This document shows, one piece after another, positions 1 through 10,994 of a stretch of DNA of 64,000 nucleotides (the stretch's first letter is position 1; each line of letters opens with the position of its first letter). This stretch comes from Pictodentalium vernedei (lineage: Eukaryota; Mollusca; Scaphopoda; Dentaliida; Dentaliidae): assembly GCA_031216915.1 (NCBI GenBank), contig CM062290.1, positions 255,733,597-255,797,596 on the forward strand. The letters run 5' to 3'. The position numbers were made by a program, and so were the translations under genes. Under the pieces are notes generated by a model that was given only the letters and a program-made list of their open reading frames with translations, did not search any database and was not told the origin of the DNA.

Positions 1-1480
1 TATTTGAAAATTTGAAAAAGATTCTTTTTGATTTCCTGCCCTCAGCAGAAGTACAGTACCCTCAGTCCTGAGATCCCCCCCCCCCCACCCCACCAACTCT
101 TCACCAGCATGTGCCTCAGGATTTCAAACCATGGCTCCACCACTGGTGGGATCTGCCTTGTTCTGTCAGTGAGATTGAGGCCTTATCAAGATGCAAACAT
201 TTACAAGAAAAGCTACATTTTAGCAAAAGTCAACATTTCCTTATTTTTTAAGGAGTCGCAAACTTCTCACCCTGGTTTTGGTGGATAATATGCAATTGTT
301 GTGCTTATTCCGGTAATTATCACATCGCTTCAAATTAGACTACCCCTATTTCTTAATGGTTCCTGCTTCAAATGACAGTGTAAAAAAAGGAACCCAAGTC
401 ATATTTCTTGTGACTTTGATAACTATTATTGAAGTAAGTCGTGATATACGAATTTGGTAACTCACTCACTCCAATGTTTTCATAATAACTCTCTTAATTT
501 CGACTATTTAGATTCGTTTTTTACCTTGATTTTGCCCAAACATAGAAATTTCGCAAAGTGAGCGGTGCCAAGGTGAAGATAATGCCAACTTCACTTCATC
601 CTCTTGGCTGATCCCTGCATTGATTTCATCTCAGTCGAAACAGGCAATTGATGTTTTTGACGGGAGACGGCTGCATAATGGGATCTGAAAGTCTGCAATA
701 TTGCATATTGGGATTCGTTGTGCATACAAAATACACATGGGAAAACACGTGTTGATTATAATACCTGAGTATTAGGAATGCAGAGTTAAATTGACACTTG
801 ACAGTTTATACACGACAGACCTGCAGTATTGCGTGATTCCTTTAAAGTAAGTAAAAATAGTATACAAATAATTTGCAAAAAAGTTTTGAAAAACTTTCAA
901 TAGTTACCTGCCATCCATTATACAGGATATGTTCTATTTTAATTTAACCATTTTATTGTTGACAAAAAACTGAACTGCCAATACGCAGCATTATCTTTGA
1001 GCACGTGACTTCAGAGAACATGCCAGAAGTCGGTTAATTAACTTAATTTACCTGTCATTTTTCCCATGTGAACTATGAGGTTTTAAAACTCAATAAATTT
1101 TATGTTTACCTCCAATGTAATTTACTACACACTGTACAGTACGCTGATGATTTTGGATCAAAGATAATTTATATTACTTTTACACCCTATATTGTCAGGT
1201 AACTTTCAATACATATTTGGTCGAATATGAGTGAACCTTAGGCTGTGGCCGGCTCCTTTAATTTTACTCAACGGTTCTTAAGTAAAGCTTTTTAATTTTT
1301 CATATTCCCTCTGGGGTGGTTCTGTAGATATCGTTTAAGAAAAAAGAAATTTTGCTACCACTGTTTGCGGGGATTTGTTGTCAATCATCTCGAAGTAAGC
1401 ATAAACAGCACAGTGTTTACCTTCACCCGACATTTCAGCCTTTGACGTAAGGAAGGCATGTTTTTTGAGGTCATAAACTT
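1..1480. other. Intronic or 3'-flanking stretch without a recognised gene
   Basis: AT-rich DNA with several homopolymer tracts, including a C run near 67-84. I checked the minus strand for the next exon of the NOC2-like gene and saw no convincing one. No repeat from elsewhere in the window was recognised here. Confidence 0.4.
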
Positions 1481-1489
1481 ACCAATTTG

Positions 1490-1592
1490 TTGAAACCGAA
1501 AGTCTCGGTTTTTTGTTAAGGCAACGGTTCAGTTTCGGTTTTAAAAAAAAAAACGAACCAAACCAAAAAACCGATATACCGCCCAGCCCTAG
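1490..1592. mobile_element. End of a hAT-type element (partial)
   Basis: The stretch ends in ACCGCCCAGCCCTAG. Read in reverse this is CTAGGGCTGGGCGGTATATC followed by GGTTTTTTGG, the style of end seen in many hAT elements. The opposite end is not visible in the window. It directly abuts the left edge of DIRS copy A, so it either inserted into that copy or marks the truncation point. A similar decayed end lies near 29215-29290. The family assignment rests on the terminal motif only. Confidence 0.45.
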
Positions 1593-3620
1593 CCTAAGCC
1601 ATCACCTGTATGACCTGCAAGGCTTACGGGAAGAGGAACCACATCCTCCCCATGAAAAACCTTGTCTCGTTGGCCTAGGGTCGACTGACCTATAGTCCTG
1701 ATCAAACCTACATCCTTTTTTGAGTCGCTATACTGACGACCTCCAGAGTAATTATAAGAGGGTTTCTTGTACTCTCGTGAGGGGTTTCCTTTTATCGATT
1801 TTGTCTGGAATGCCCTCTTTTACTCTTGTCTGCTGAAGTGGATCGTTGATACGCTGACTTCAAAAGCAGAGCACAAGATGCTTTCTTAGTAACCTGTTCA
1901 TAGACTAATGAAAGCTAGTCATCGAAAATAAAATGTCCAGAAATCGGAGTGAGCTTTTCCCTTGTCATCTTATCAGTGATGATGATGCAAGGGCAGCATC
2001 ACGTCTGATTAACTCCAGATTAGCCACTGTTAGGATGGAGTTATATGTGGTATACATAATTGCCATGGGAAGAACTCTAAAAGAGGTACAAACGTCCTCA
2101 AAATTCCTTTCCTTTGAGACATTGTGCCATAGCTCTTGTAAGGTGATCTGCATAAGACATAACGTCCAAATTCGCTCTATTTGAAAAAATTGCCATCTCA
2201 ATTCCGTCTGAGTGAATAGAGAATAATACAGGTAAGGATACCTCTAGATCCCGGCCTGCTCATCCAAATGCAGAAGAACTCTCTGAACGTCTTCCCCGAC
2301 CATTTTTAAATGAACGTGGTCCAAAAAACAGTATGTATACAGAAGATGAAGATAAGAAACTGCCTTCTTCAAGAGGATAAATACGGAGTCGTCTATATTT
2401 CCGAAGGCCTGCGACACCTGCAAAAACTGAACCGGAAAAGAAAGAACTTCCTCCTTTGTCCGGATAAAGTCTGCGACTAACGACGCCAGCTTTTTCTCTC
2501 TTGTCGTTGCAGCATTCTGATTCGGCAGAACAAAAGCAGGGTAGTATTGATGGATGAAAGCCTCGCAACCATGTACTGTTCCAAAAAGGAAGGGTAATCC
2601 TCTTCCCTATCCCTTTTACCATTCAAGAGAATCAGTTGCGAATCTCGATCCATTGAATCTGCGCGAACAGACGACTGGACCGACAGAGCACCATCCGACA
2701 GCACTTGCTGGGATTAGCTGCATAATCTGCGACTGCAAGTCCGTCACTGAGGCCTGAGGAGCAGCGTATTTCCATTCTTTAGCCACATGCTGCTCCTGGG
2801 ACAGTGTGTCGGAAACGGATCCTTTCTCCGAGCGTCCCGATGATGAAGTCCTCATTTCCTAGCTACCGGATGGTCCGACTTCACAGGCAAAGAGTGGTTC
2901 CTTCTTCGTGCAGCAGGCTGGATATCCAGTCGGGTAGCTGGGATGTAGTCATGTGTGCTTAAATAACGTAGCAGAGGAAGCCGTGACTGAAGCTGCAGAC
3001 TAGACGGAGTGTCCCGGGTGGCAAGCAGACATATGCATCGTCTTGTGCAAGTTTCCAACCAGAAAACTTCATTTCGGTCTTGTGAAACATAGTGGAGGAA
3101 GCCTTGACTGAAGCTGACCCCGGCTGCAGATGAAACAGAGCGTCCCGAGTGGAGGACAGACATATGCTCCGGCTTGTGCATGTTTCTCAAAACAATATCT
3201 GACCCCAGACATTGCTATATTAGAGAGCGGAGCCTCTCCCGCTCGCAGTCTATCAGACCTCGCCGAGTACCAGAACTTGCAGACTTTCTCCCTATTTCCT
3301 CCCTATTTCCATCATCGCTGGGTAAGCGATTTATATTATAGTGCTCGCTCTACCCAATCAACCTCTTAGACTGCAACGAACTTACCTGGCGTCACGGCAC
3401 CCAAGGACAGAGCACCGCTTCACCAGTTGAGCTAGCTGCTTGCAACAGATTAAAACCTTTACCCAAAGGCCCTAACTCTTGCAATAATGAGCACTTCAGC
3501 TAGCTCTATATGCTCCATGGAGCACGACAACGGTAGCGCACTTGGATGGGTGTCAGAATATCATCACCCTGTTCATGTTCCTCTGAAATAGAAACTGGCA
3601 GAATGAATTAAAACGCAGTA
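1592..3620 (-). pseudogene. DIRS gag-like gene remnant, copy A
   Basis: Short frames interrupted by many stops run through this stretch on the minus strand. They match the gag region of copy B (about 13650-16350), for example at 1590-1680 against 13650-13720 and at 3130-3190 against 15110-15170. The family's gag is poorly conserved and its function is taken to be particle or RNA binding; nothing in this copy can be translated in full. Confidence 0.6.
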
Positions 3621-4242
3621 AGAGGCTCGGATCCTCAGAAACTCAACGCCAACAACATACTGTGACACCCAACTCCAACATCAGTCATCCCAGTACTACA
3701 CAAAAATGACAAGAGTCTGCAAGAGTGTTTCAACTAAAGTCGATATCAGTCCTTCAAACTCCACAACAATATATTAATATAACTGAGATACATGAATTAT
3801 AACAATCATAATTAAATTCAAAATATTTTTTGTAAACAAAAAAAAATTTCAAAAAATGCCCAAGTTCCCAAAGGGAACATGAAGAGCCCAAGGGAATCCC
3901 GATAGAGCCTAAGTGTGGACAAAATCCAAAATTTTAAGAGCTACACTTCTGGAATAATAATCCATGTATTCTACAGTATATTACAAAAACAGAATATAAG
4001 AAACTACCTAAATATGAGGACGCTGATAATGTGAACGACGTCAATGTAAACAAGACATCAGGCACACAAAAAGGCCCAAAATCAAAATCAATTGAAATGC
4101 TATCAAATGCAAAGCTAGATCGTCATATGAAGAAAAAACGATACATTGGATAGAAGATGCAAGACTAAATGGCTTAACACCGCTAGGGGAAGAAACAGAA
4201 TAATATTCTGTAATAAATGTTAAACTCCCAAGAAATTTAATA

Positions 4243-4616
4243 TTATTTATTTATTTATTGGTGTTTAAGGTCACATATTTCTGCACAATGGCTAACCATG
4301 ACCGTGACAGTTTTACGGGTGGAGGAAGCCGGAGTACCCGGAGAGAACCACTGAGCAACGGCAAGCAACTGTCAGCTCCCCAACATACCAACTCCACACA
4401 AGCAGGGTTAGCATTGGTTGAAGACAGGTGCACCATCGATGTGCAGTACACCTTAGCACACAACGCCACCCTGCCCCCACGTGGGCAATGGGAGTGAAGT
4501 GTCTTGCCCAAGGACACAACGTGGTTGCCGCAGGTGGGATTCGAACCGAGGACCTCTCGGCTTGCAGCCTGCACCTCTACCAACTGAGCCACCGCACCCC
4601 CCCCCCCCCCTAAGAA
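4243..4616 (-). mobile_element. tRNA-derived SINE, full length
   Basis: Read on the minus strand, it begins with a tRNA-like head carrying an A-box-like TGGCTCAGTTGGTAGAGG (reverse of 4571-4591) and a perfect B box GGTTCGAATCC (reverse of 4536-4547). These are the internal RNA polymerase III promoter elements. A conserved body follows, then an (AAAT)n tail at 4243-4260. A perfect 13-bp target duplication, AAGAAATTTAATA, lies at 4230-4242 and 4617-4629. The insertion is inside the leader of DIRS copy A. Related copies are at 7483-8068, 27565-27840, 36960-37310 and 40950-41205. Confidence 0.9.
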
Positions 4617-4792
4617 AAGAAATTTAATAAAAAATATCAATAAAAAACAGCCAAAAAAGCTTAAGAGTTTAACAGGAAGGGTTCAAGGAAGGATAGGGAA
4701 GGAATATTTCACACACAGAGGAATAATCATTTTTTAAAAATGATGAAGTCAGGCTTACATCCCGAAATTGGGAAACATAAAATAATTTTATA

Positions 4793-5555
4793 AATATTAT
4801 AAAGTTACAGCCCTGAACGCCCAAAACCACCACTGAACACTTCCTTCATCCAATAACAGCCTTGTATCCACCAATTCTTGCATTGATTTGTGTCTGGCAT
4901 CCTCAAAAAAGGAGATTTTAAAGCACAGATGTCATTTCATTGTTAATAACTTTTAGGGCCAAACAAAGAATGATGTTGGCGCCAATTCCAGTCACTTCCT
5001 AACGTCTGCACATGCGCTGAGAGTAAATGTATGGAGGGCCAGATAGGACTTTTAATTTTTGGTTCTGCAAGCAAATTTTGGGGATTGGGGGGTTCAAAAT
5101 TTGTGTTTGGTCCTTAATAACTTTGAGTTAAGAACCAGCTAGTCATGGCCATTGGTTTACAGTGTAAAAATATTATAATGTTGCAGCCCTGAACATCTGA
5201 AACCACCGTTATTCACTTCCAGCATGCTGTTACACTGTTGATTCCATGAAAACCATCATTGAGTTGTGTCTGGCATCTTCAAAATTGAGAACTTAAAGCA
5301 CAGATGTCAGTTCAGTTGTTACTGAAACTGGGCCAAACAGAAGAATGATGTTTGCGTCAATTCTGGTCACTTCCCGAGTACTGCGCATGCGCAAGTGCTA
5401 TAAGAATGGAGTGCCATATAGGACTTTTAATTTTCAGTTTGGTATGCAAATTTTGGGGATTGGGGGGGGGGGGGGGGGTTCAAAATTTGTGTTTGGACCT
5501 CAATAGTATTGAGGTTGCACAAGCTAAGTCTGGGCCATTGGTTTTAGTATGAAAA
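4793..5555 (-). repeat. Tandemly duplicated DIRS 5' terminus
   Basis: Two units of about 375 bp (4793-5167 and 5168-5555) each run from the AATATTATAA...GCAGCCCTGAAC segment through the inverted terminal repeat to the terminal CATTGGTTT region. The units differ by scattered substitutions, and the second has a G-run expansion at 5461-5479. Both carry a version of the GCGCATGCGC palindrome (5004-5017 decayed; 5383-5397). Only one copy is expected at a normal 5' end. Confidence 0.7.
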
Positions 5556-6334
5556 ATGACTACGCCATTCCAACTCATTATGTAAAACACCCACCAATTC
5601 AAACACACATTGCGTTCTGTTTATTGATCCCATGGAATATCACACTTTTTTGTTTCATGTATGCAAACTGTACTTGATCATAGAAGAGTTCAAGGAGGTT
5701 CAACTTTTGAAACTACTTTGCTTGTGTTCTCGAATATTCCACATTTTTGTTTGATTCTCCCCAAGACCAATCATTGTTGCATACAATAAATGAGTGGAGA
5801 CTGGCACTCATTTAATATTTATAGTTATAAGAATGTGCAATATTTACAACTTGAGATTTTATTCAAAATTCAAATCAATTCAAAATCATCTGCCTGATTC
5901 GATTTGGAATTCAATTCCTGCAAACAACAATAAAGCCGGGAATGCTTAATAGGATTTGTATGTACGGATAATAGAATCTGAAAGTGTAACATAGCTGCAA
6001 GACAAACATAAAATAGAACTCTAACATAACAATGTTTACAAATAAACTAATTTGCATGATAGTAAATATTTATACTATACTGACAGGGAAGGAAGAACTC
6101 AAAAAATGACATATAAGCTACTGATCCACAACATCAGGTGGAAAAATAGTCCATCAATGGAAATAAGAATGGAACACATGTTCCGTATGGATTTGTACAT
6201 TTGGAACAGGAGAAAAAGTAATAGGCATGTAACAAGAGATAATAAGAAACATATCCACAGAATATGAAGCCATTATGCTGTCACCAATACACTTCAGAAT
6301 AAAGTCAAAAGATGGGCTTGCAGAACTCTACTAT
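5556..6334. other. Intergenic or intronic stretch, nothing recognised
   Basis: AT-rich sequence between the DIRS copy A terminus and the Tigger-like end next to the NOC2-like exon. I see no exon, tandem array or inverted repeat here. Confidence 0.35.
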
Positions 6335-6415
6335 CTGCCAGTTAATTGAATCCTCCAGTTAACTAAATATTTCCCACTGGCCAAGTGGCTATTCAATTAA
6401 AAAGGTTCCACTGTA
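6335..6415. mobile_element. Terminal fragment of a Tigger/pogo-like element
   Basis: The stretch ends GGCTATTCAATTAAAAAGG TTCCACTG followed by TA. This matches the right end of the larger element at 29504-36892 (GGCTATTCAATTAACAGGG CTCTACTG then TA). The matching left end was not found. The last base lies five bases from the splice donor of the next exon. Confidence 0.5.
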
Positions 6416-6420
6416 CTTAC

Positions 6421-6531
6421 CTTTGCCAAAACTTTAGCTACTTTTGGAAATACTGGGTAGAACAGAATTAGTTTGTGTATGTGTTTTAAAATCACATTCA
6501 ACATATCTTCATCAGCTATCTCAGTTAAAAT
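6421..6531 (-). CDS. NOC2L: NOC2-like protein, internal exon (most 3' seen)
   Basis: This 111-bp exon encodes 37 residues, beginning ILTEIADEDMLNVILKHIHK and ending in VAKVLAK. On the minus strand it is bounded by a TTTTTTTCAG acceptor and a GTAAGT donor, both in phase 0. The pattern of leucines and the FPK motif match the part of the NOC2/NOC2L family after the 'vtfci' segment, where human NOC2L has a comparable helix-loop ending FPK. NOC2 proteins work with NOC1 and NOC3 in nucleolar pre-60S ribosome assembly. The downstream exons lie outside the window. The donor is almost touched by a Tigger-like end. The symbol reflects homology, not proven orthology. Confidence 0.85.
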
Positions 6532-7478
6532 CTGAAAAAAGATACATTATTCCAAGAATAATCCACTCCAATACATACATGTTATAACAGAATATTCAAC
6601 AACAATGACAGCTAGAAAAAGAAATAAAGAAATGTCAAAGAAAATTCAGCAAATTCTCAGTTACCTATTAAAACAGTAAAGTATTATATGTTTGCTCTAA
6701 TTGTAGATGCAACCAGGCTAAATGAAGTGGAGAGGAACAAAGTGTTTTTTCTGCTGCCATCGGCAGCAGAAAAGTATTTTGACTCCCTCCACTTCATTTC
6801 AATCACAGAAGAAAAATAGTTTTCCCAACAACTTCATTTCACCTCGTGTTAAGTCAAAAGTGTGCATCCCCAGTACATTAAGGCCGTGGACCTTCTTTGA
6901 GGACAAAAATTAACTTTTCATGCCAACTGCAGCATCCTAAGAACTCTTATATTAAAGGCTGAATTATGCAGAAAGTTAAGGCATAACTTTAGCAAAATGA
7001 CACAAGAAGTATCAGTTTGACATTACAAAAACCAGTTTTGGTGTGTCAGGTAAACGTGTATGCAAAGCCAACATTTTCCTGGAAAAAGAAGGGGACAATT
7101 ACCCTCAATTCCCCCCTCCTGCCATGCTGCTTGCTCTAATTTCATAATTTCAGTAATTTAAGGACTTTTAAGAAACCTACCATGACTTTTGAGGTGCTTG
7201 TCATGGGATTCCTAAATTCCAGGAATGTTAAAAAAAAAATCAAGGAGCTTGGCAATCATGTATAAAGAATTAAACTCAGGTTTGGCCACATTAAAAAGAT
7301 ATTTTGTATCCAGTCAAATCACTGGACTCAAGATTTTGATGGTTGGTACGTAGGGAAGAATCCCTCTTTTTTTTCATGTTTGTAGACCAGAAGAGGATAT
7401 TTTCAAAAATTGTTGTGGGAAAAAAATAGCATAAAAATGAAAAAAATTTACTCTGATAACTATTCCAATATAAATGTA
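6532..7478. other. Intron sequence of the NOC2-like gene
   Basis: Intron between the exons at 6421-6531 and 8513-8682, left part. It is AT-rich with short pyrimidine-rich runs. No repeat family from elsewhere in the window was recognised before the SINE at 7483. Confidence 0.5.
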
Positions 7479-7482
7479 TTTG

Positions 7483-8068
7483 TTTGTTTGTTTACTGGGG
7501 TCTAATGACACTTTCAACAGCCAAGGCCACATCTGGTCACTCCGTTTTTTGGGCGAGGAAGCCAAAGTACCCAGAGAAAAACCACCAAGCAATGGCAAGT
7601 AACAGTCAGTAACTAACTCTGCACAAGCACTGTTAACAGCAGTTGAAGGCAAGTGCACCATCAACAAGCAATAAGCTTTAGTACAGTATTACCATGCCCC
7701 ACTTGGGTAATGATGATTAAGTGCCCTGCAAAGGACATGATGCAGTTACCAATGATCAGGAACAAACCACCGACCTTTAGTTTAACCCTTTACTTAACAC
7801 GAAATGCAGACGACACTTAAATAAAATTCTTGAATAACTAATCTTTTTCATTTTTTGTCTTAAAAACATAGGTTGTGACCCCTCGCCAATTATTTTTCAC
7901 TCGATGAGCTTGTTCCAAAGGGGGGGTCATAACCTATGTTTTTGAGACAAAAAATGAGAAAAATAGTGAAAATTAATTGGCGATTTTTGTGAATAGTGCT
8001 GGCCGGTTTTTGGCCGTTACGTTGGTTAAAGGGTTAAAGCCCTGTGCTCTAACCATTGAGCCACCGTG
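7483..8068 (-). mobile_element. tRNA-derived SINE, diverged, split by a MITE
   Basis: It has the same family layout as the copy at 4243-4616, with a (CAAA)n tail at 7480-7495, the conserved body (GGAAGCCAAAGTACCCAGAG), and at 8040-8068 the complement of a tRNA-like head (CTAACCATTGAGCCACCG). The B-box region is decayed. A 248-bp TTAA-flanked MITE (7786-8033) splits it between body and head. It lies in an intron of the NOC2-like gene. Confidence 0.75.
7786..8033. mobile_element. piggyBac-like MITE with TTAA target sites
   Basis: The ends are CCCTTTACTTAAC and, inverted, CCCTTTAACCAAC. They are flanked on both sides by TTAA (7782-7785 and 8034-8037). TTAA targets and CCCTTT-type tips are typical of the piggyBac superfamily. 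There is no coding capacity. Inside is a second inverted repeat with arms of roughly 30 bp (about 7857-7887 and 7925-7955) around the AACATAGGTTGTGACCCC motif. It is inserted in a SINE, so it is younger than that SINE. Confidence 0.75.
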
Positions 8069-8120
8069 AGCCCTCAAACAACTCTGTAAGAAGAGGAGGA
8101 ACAAAGACTCTTTACATTAA

Positions 8121-8230
8121 CACCTTACTTCACACAATCAGAAGGAAATACACAAAAAATGTAATAAAATTTTAATGGCGATTTTTGTGAATAAGACTAC
8201 TCAGATATGGATGCTATGTTATGTAAAGGG
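8121..8230. mobile_element. Short, decayed copy of the same TTAA MITE
   Basis: TTAA flanks both ends (8117-8120, 8231-8234). The tips are CACCTTACTTCACAC and, on the right, GTTATGTAAAGGG. The internal motif TGGCGATTTTTGTGAATA is shared with the 248-bp copy at about 7978-7995. The internal palindrome has been deleted. Confidence 0.65.
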
Positions 8231-8512
8231 TTAAAAACTTGCTCTCAAGCCACTAGTCTAGCCCTTAAATAGTCCATCACTTATATCACATTACTTCAAT
8301 TGTAGTATGCCTGCAAACATCACAAAAATTTGGTAAACAAATAGCCCACAACAGCATTAATTTCTTTTCAGAATTTGACTGGTCACCTGGGAGCTAGGTT
8401 ATTACCTTACTTCAATATTCCTGTCAATTGATTATTTTAAATAAAGAAGACAGCATTTAGTGAAAAGGATTCCATTATATAGTGAGATATTTATTACAGC
8501 AAATATAGTTAC

Positions 8513-8682
8513 CTGAAGTAAATTTGTTAAATAACTTCTCAATTCTGTTTTTAATTTTGGCCACTTTTTATTTTTTTGTAGATTTGGCGGCTTTTTCATC
8601 TCTGCCAAAGCTGGTAAGTCAAACTGCTTCTGTAAGGCCTGTGGCATTTCTGTGATGCAGAGCCTCATAATGCTGTTGAACA
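8513..8682 (-). CDS. NOC2L: NOC2-like protein, internal exon
   Basis: This 170-bp exon has a TTTTTTGCAG acceptor and a GTAACT donor. It takes one base from the preceding exon (phase 1) and ends in phase 0. It encodes a segment starting VFNSIMRLCITEMPQAL and ending in LRSYLTNLLQ. The order hydrophobic helix - charged linker with lysines - W..LK.ELR.YL matches the NOC2L segment before the preceding exon's helix. Joining it to the exons at 27897-28011 and 6421-6531 keeps one frame throughout, which is the strongest support. It lies beside a truncated DIRS end (8888-9420). Confidence 0.88.
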
Positions 8683-8887
8683 CTGCAAAAAATTGAAACT
8701 CATTCCAAATGCTGTTCAAAAATGGTTATTTACGGGAGAATCATCTATTGAAAATGACTTTTTTCACAAAAAACGTCAATACATGTTATCAGTTAATAGG
8801 GTGTTCTCTGATATATATTAACAAATGTTTAGTGACATGGTAAAACTACCACAGTCACCAGGTAATAGGCCCATTATCGAAAATGAT

Positions 8888-9420
8888 AAAATTCATAGTA
8901 ATTTGTATATTTTTATACTGACCAATGGCCCAGACATAGCTGGTGCTAACTCCAAAAAATCTAGAGCTAAATACAAATGTTGCCCCCCAATCCCCAAAAT
9001 TTGCATGCAAAACCGAAAATTAGAAGTCCTAACTGGTCCCCCATACATTTACCCTTTGCGCATGCGCAGACGTCAGGAAGTGACCGGATTTGGCACCAAC
9101 ACCATTCTTTGTAAAAGAGAGTATTACATAATAATTCAGCAGGGAGGTATGAGTGCCCACTCGTCTGGGCCAATGGTAAGTATAAAAATATACAAATTAC
9201 TATGAATTTATCATATTTTTACACAGTAACCAACGGCCCAGACATAGCTGAATCGTAAATAGGTGGAGGGCTTAAGACTTCTGAAATAATTCCAATCCTG
9301 TAATTCATAATGAAGGAACTTACATGTAGAACAGTTAGGAATCACATGTATGTCTTTCTATACAGTAATAGAGGAGACATATTCAAAACAAGGAGCCCAA
9401 TGAAGTAATTCCTTAATGTA
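8888..9420 (-). mobile_element. DIRS-type retrotransposon, fragment E (3' end)
   Basis: This is the 3' terminal part of a DIRS element in minus orientation. The outer terminus (8888-8950), the terminal repeat (8930-9110) and an internal complementary region (9165-9251) are present and match copies B and C. The match then fades after the CACATGTATGTCTTTCT motif near 9335, which pairs with copy B at 11098. No coding part is left. It has a TGCGCATGCGCA palindrome at 9057-9068. Confidence 0.75.
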
Positions 9421-10404
9421 AGTATGAAGACAAGTTCCTAATTTTCCAGGGCTAGCCCAGAATAAGCCCCAAAAATTAGGATGGCATATCTGAGAATAAG
9501 AGAAAATCTCCCACAAACATACGCCTTACAATAACATTTCACCTGTATGCAGGATATAAATACGGATAAAAACAGCAAAGATACATACATTTTAAGCCAG
9601 ATTATGGGTAAAAATACCCCCCTCCCCTTTTTTTGAAGAAACCTTCAAAATAAAAAAGGAGGAGAGCTCTGGAAACAATAAGAGCGGTATAACAACAATA
9701 TAATTAATCGTCGAACACACACTCAGGTATTACTTCAAAATTAATAAATGGTGCTTAACGTTACTTCAGAAGTTATGGCTATAGCAATGAACCTGGAAAT
9801 TAATATTGCACAGTAAATAGCAGACAACGTACACAGATACGTCGAAAACCGGTGATATAAAATATAACAACCACATATCTAATCAAGCCTCACTGAACGA
9901 TTCCTGAAGAGAAAGCACACTTCCTACAAGAACCATTGGGAGCCACTGTACAATAACTTTCAGTAACAACACTCTCCAACGTGAATAATCCGATATCTAT
10001 GATCGTAAAAGCAAATATAATATGAATACCAAACAAAATAGAAACTTGGATCTACAGACGTACAAAGGTATGGTTAACAGGCTCCTACACAGACCACCCC
10101 CAAAATAAATTATTATTTTAAGGTCCACCGAATACAATAAAGAGTTAGCCTAATAATAATAATGCGCAATCGCATATATATTAGCATGTAATCATCTGAA
10201 TACCAGTTAATTGGTTATGCAGCCTGCGAGGTACTCAAGAGTAGCAATTTAATTGTGATGATTTATAAATAAACACTTGTATATAACAAATCAACCAAAA
10301 TAATAGGGCATTAACTCAGCTAACAAGTGTTTGATCACCGAGGTGGTATTAGTCCCCTACAGCACTTTTGTGACATATGGTGTTTTTGTCACAGAAGACA
10401 CTCG
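9421..10404. other. Intron sequence, nothing recognised
   Basis: Very AT-rich stretch between DIRS fragment E and the 168-bp repeat array. It contains neither an exon nor a clear inverted or tandem repeat that I can see. It may include unrecognised DIRS-derived DNA. Confidence 0.35.
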
Positions 10405-10600
10405 AGTATACAAGCATCTTGGATTTTGAAAAAAAAATATTGAGCGTGCATAATCCCCTCACAACCCTTTATCCATGTACCGTATATGAAAGGTGTAGCT
10501 TAAACCATGTTGGAGGGAGGGGTGGTAACATAAAATAGAGAAAAAAGCTTAAAAAACACAACAAAAATGGCCGCCATTCTGCCATCTTGGATTTTGAAAA
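10405..10600. repeat. 168-bp repeat unit, left of DIRS copy B
   Basis: One unit plus a little, with the marker motifs TTGGATTTTGAAAAAAAAA, TGAGCGTGCATAATCCCCTC and ATGGCCGCCATTCTGCCATC. The same unit recurs at 17624-18113 and 23954-24125. The DIRS left edge lies directly after TTGGATTTTGAAAA. Confidence 0.8.
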
Positions 10601-10906
10601 GTTAAAAAATTTATAGTAATTTATATATTTTTTATACTTACCAATGACCCAGACTTAGCTGGTGCTAACTCTTAATTATTTAGGGCCAAACTCACATTTT
10701 ACCCCCAAATCCCCAAAAATTTGCATCAAAAACCAAAAATTACATGTCCTATATGGTCCTCCATACTTTTACTCCACTGCACATGTGCAGTGTCAAGGAC
10801 GTCTCGAAATTGCCACCAAAAATCATTCTTACAACCAGTGCCTGGTAGGCATTATGTACTTGGCGGGGAGGTATGAGTTCCCAACTCATGGGAGGGCCAT
10901 CCCCGT

Positions 10907-10994
10907 CTGGGTCATCGGTAAGTATAAAAAATATATAAATTACTATAAATTTTTTAACATTTTTATACTGTACCAATGACCCAGACTTAGCTGA
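10907..10994 (-). repeat. Internal complementary region of DIRS copy B
   Basis: The first half (10907-10957) is the inverse of the element's 3' terminus (10601-10651). The second half, from about 10958, is the inverse of the 5' terminus near 17590-17623. In DIRS elements this segment is thought to bridge the two ends when the circular DNA intermediate is made. Confidence 0.75.

Larger units (their letters stand above)
1592..5555 (-). mobile_element. DIRS-type retrotransposon, copy A (5' part only)
   Basis: This is the 5' half of an old DIRS element in minus orientation. It matches copies B and C in order: the gag/RT overlap region near 1592-1690, the gag body to about 3620, the gag leader (3840-4200 and 4640-4800), and the 5' inverted terminal repeat (4960-5170). 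The RT/RNase H and recombinase regions are missing; the left edge abuts a hAT end. A SINE sits in the leader, and the 5' terminal 375 bp are duplicated in tandem. The element is dead. Assignment to DIRS is by homology with copies B and C, which retain RT and recombinase remains. Confidence 0.75.

Noticed and set aside
4536-4591. tRNA gene on the minus strand
   Set aside because: A and B boxes are present, but the sequence continues into a conserved SINE body with an (AAAT)n tail and a 13-bp target duplication. No cloverleaf or terminator ends it as a tRNA.
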